From Bacillota bacterium (GTDB taxonomy: Bacteria > Bacillota > Clostridia > Lachnospirales > Lachnospiraceae): a DNA stretch of 6,468 nucleotides. Location of the stretch: contig JAEZLY010000267.1 of NCBI GenBank assembly GCA_023414985.1, positions 1-6,468 on the forward strand, given 5' to 3'. Numbering within the stretch: position 1 is the first letter of the stretch; the number at the start of each line of letters is the position of its first letter. Made by a program: the position numbers and the translations under genes. Below are positions 5,457-6,468 of the stretch, in pieces. The notes beneath the pieces were generated by a model. That model searched no databases. It saw nothing but the letters and a program-made list of their open reading frames with translations, and was not told the origin of the DNA.

Positions 5457-6468
5457 TTATTCGAGTCTTGATTTTAAGACTTCATTCATAGATATCCGAT
5501 TAACCTTACGTCTGCTGAAAAGCTTTGATATCTCATAGGTCAGGTAAATGATCACAAACCCGATGAGGATAAAATAATAATGTATCGTAATCGGCATAGC
5601 AAAGGACATCTCCTGTGTCAGCGAACTGTACAAGGCTCCCAGGGAAATTAGCAGGATTGGAACTCCGAGCAGGTATCCCAGAATTACAGCAAAAACTGAG
5701 CCGTTTAATACCATTTTGTAGACCTCTTTCTTTCGATATCCGATTATCTTCAACAGTGATATATTTTCTTTATTTTCTTCAATCACCAAGGAGGTTACGA
5801 CATATATGACTACCAGTCCGATCAGGAAGGCAAAAAAGGCTGCAGCTCCGATTACCGACTGGATCGGGGCCAGAATAGTCGAGAAGGCATTTTTGATATC
5901 CTCTCTGGATACAGTAGTCAGAAGTTGGTTCTGATCAATATTAAGCTTTTTGTCGCTCCAAAGTCCCATATAGCTCTCAGTCGGATATCCGACCAGCGTA
6001 TTCAAGTCTGCAAGGGGCATATAGATGTAATTGCCGATATAGGATGCAGCTATTCTGTCTACCCGTAGGGTATATTCCTTGGAATTCAGCTGATTCCTAA
6101 GCTTCAGTACATCCCCCTCCTGAAATCCCAATTTATCAGCAAGAGCGCTTGTCATCATTACCTGATCCGAACGGAGACGGTTCCCGGCTTTATCCTGAAA
6201 AGCTACATATTTAGAATTCGGACTGACACCGTACACTGTAATATTGACATTCTTATCTGAGCTTAGTACAAAGGGGAGTTCTGAGAAGGCTTCCCCCTCT
6301 GCCTGTGCCTCAGTCTGCATTTTATTGAAGACGTAGCTGTAATTATAACGGTATGCATCCTCAAAACTATTCTTCATCAGGTTATCCAAAGAGCTTTTTG
6401 AAGCAAAGCCCATCATTAGGAGCATGGTAGCCAGGATGACACCTAACACCAGGAAAAGACTTCTGGCA
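5457..6468 (-). CDS. FtsX/MacB-type ABC transporter permease (N-terminal part beyond window)
   Basis: C-terminal 336 residues of an ABC permease. A GTG at 6447-6449 could be taken as the start, but the frame stays open to the right edge through ARSLFL, and RSLFLVLGVILATMLL is the usual first helix of an FtsX domain unit, so the gene continues upstream. Layout in the visible fragment: one helix (about residues 3-24), an extracellular domain of ~170 residues, then three helices (about 206-228, 256-278 and 296-314). The cytoplasmic loop EENKENISLLKIIGYRKKEV (230-249) after the second helix is the hallmark of FtsX-like permeases. Such proteins are often large with two FtsX domains and pair with a separate ATPase; the pattern here fits the last domain. 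They move lipids or peptides, or act as mechanical transmitters, so the substrate cannot be assigned. The stop TAA at 5457-5459 is followed by a strong terminator. Confidence 0.9.
   Translation of the reverse strand, partial: ARSLFLVLGVILATMLLMMGFASKSSLDNLMKNSFEDAYRYNYSYVFNKMQTEAQAEGEAFSELPFVLSSDKNVNITVYGVSPNSKYVAFQDKAGNRLRSDQVMMTSALADKLGFQEGDVLKLRNQLNSKEYTLRVDRIAASYIGNYIYMPLADLNTLVGYPTESYMGLWSDKKLNIDQNQLLTTVSREDIKNAFSTILAPIQSVIGAAAFFAFLIGLVVIYVVTSLVIEENKENISLLKIIGYRKKEVYKMVLNGSVFAVILGYLLGVPILLISLGALYSSLTQEMSFAMPITIHYYFILIGFVIIYLTYEISKLFSRRKVNRISMNEVLKSRLE

Noticed and set aside
6447..6449. GTG as the start of the right-hand permease gene
   Set aside because: The frame remains open upstream to the window edge, and the residues before it continue a typical FtsX first helix, so the gene is a fragment rather than a complete 330-residue protein.
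1..6468. CRISPR arrays, insertion sequences, toxin-antitoxin pairs or phage genes
   Set aside because: No spaced direct-repeat array other than the Pho box, no transposase or integrase frame, and no small gene pair was seen on either strand.

Overview
The window fits a low-GC Gram-positive bacterium of the Clostridia (Lachnospiraceae-like). This rests on AT-rich intergenic DNA, Firmicutes-style Shine-Dalgarno sites, a lipoprotein-type PstS, a clostridial-looking MATE exporter and a PhoP-type direct-repeat box. It is an inference from style, not a species identification. All supported genes lie on the minus strand, so transcription runs from right to left.

Right edge (5457-6468): the C-terminal part of an FtsX/MacB-type ABC permease whose frame runs off the window, closed by a strong intrinsic terminator (5388-5433). 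Middle (3796-5163): a complete MATE-family exporter with its own likely promoter, an upstream 7-bp dyad and a hairpin at the start of its transcript. It ends at a 15-bp perfect-stem terminator (3694-3733). Between the MATE stop and that terminator lies a short sequence resembling the T-arm and 3' acceptor strand of tmRNA or a tRNA (3744-3768).

Left half (1-3402): a high-affinity phosphate uptake operon, read as pstB-pstS-pstC-pstA. The last gene is cut by the left edge. It follows a very clean PhoP-type promoter: four TTTAC-like units spaced exactly 11 bp apart, then TATAAT. PstS captures phosphate outside the membrane, PstC and PstA form the channel, and PstB supplies ATP hydrolysis. The order is unusual, because the ATPase gene normally follows the permeases and here it is first. 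PstB also has variant residues in the signature, Walker B and H-loop regions.

I found no undescribed multi-gene system. The points most worth a second look are the Pho box architecture, the rearranged pst order with its variant PstB, the possible tmRNA/tRNA 3'-end relic, and an ideal Shine-Dalgarno sequence stranded 27 nt before pstS.
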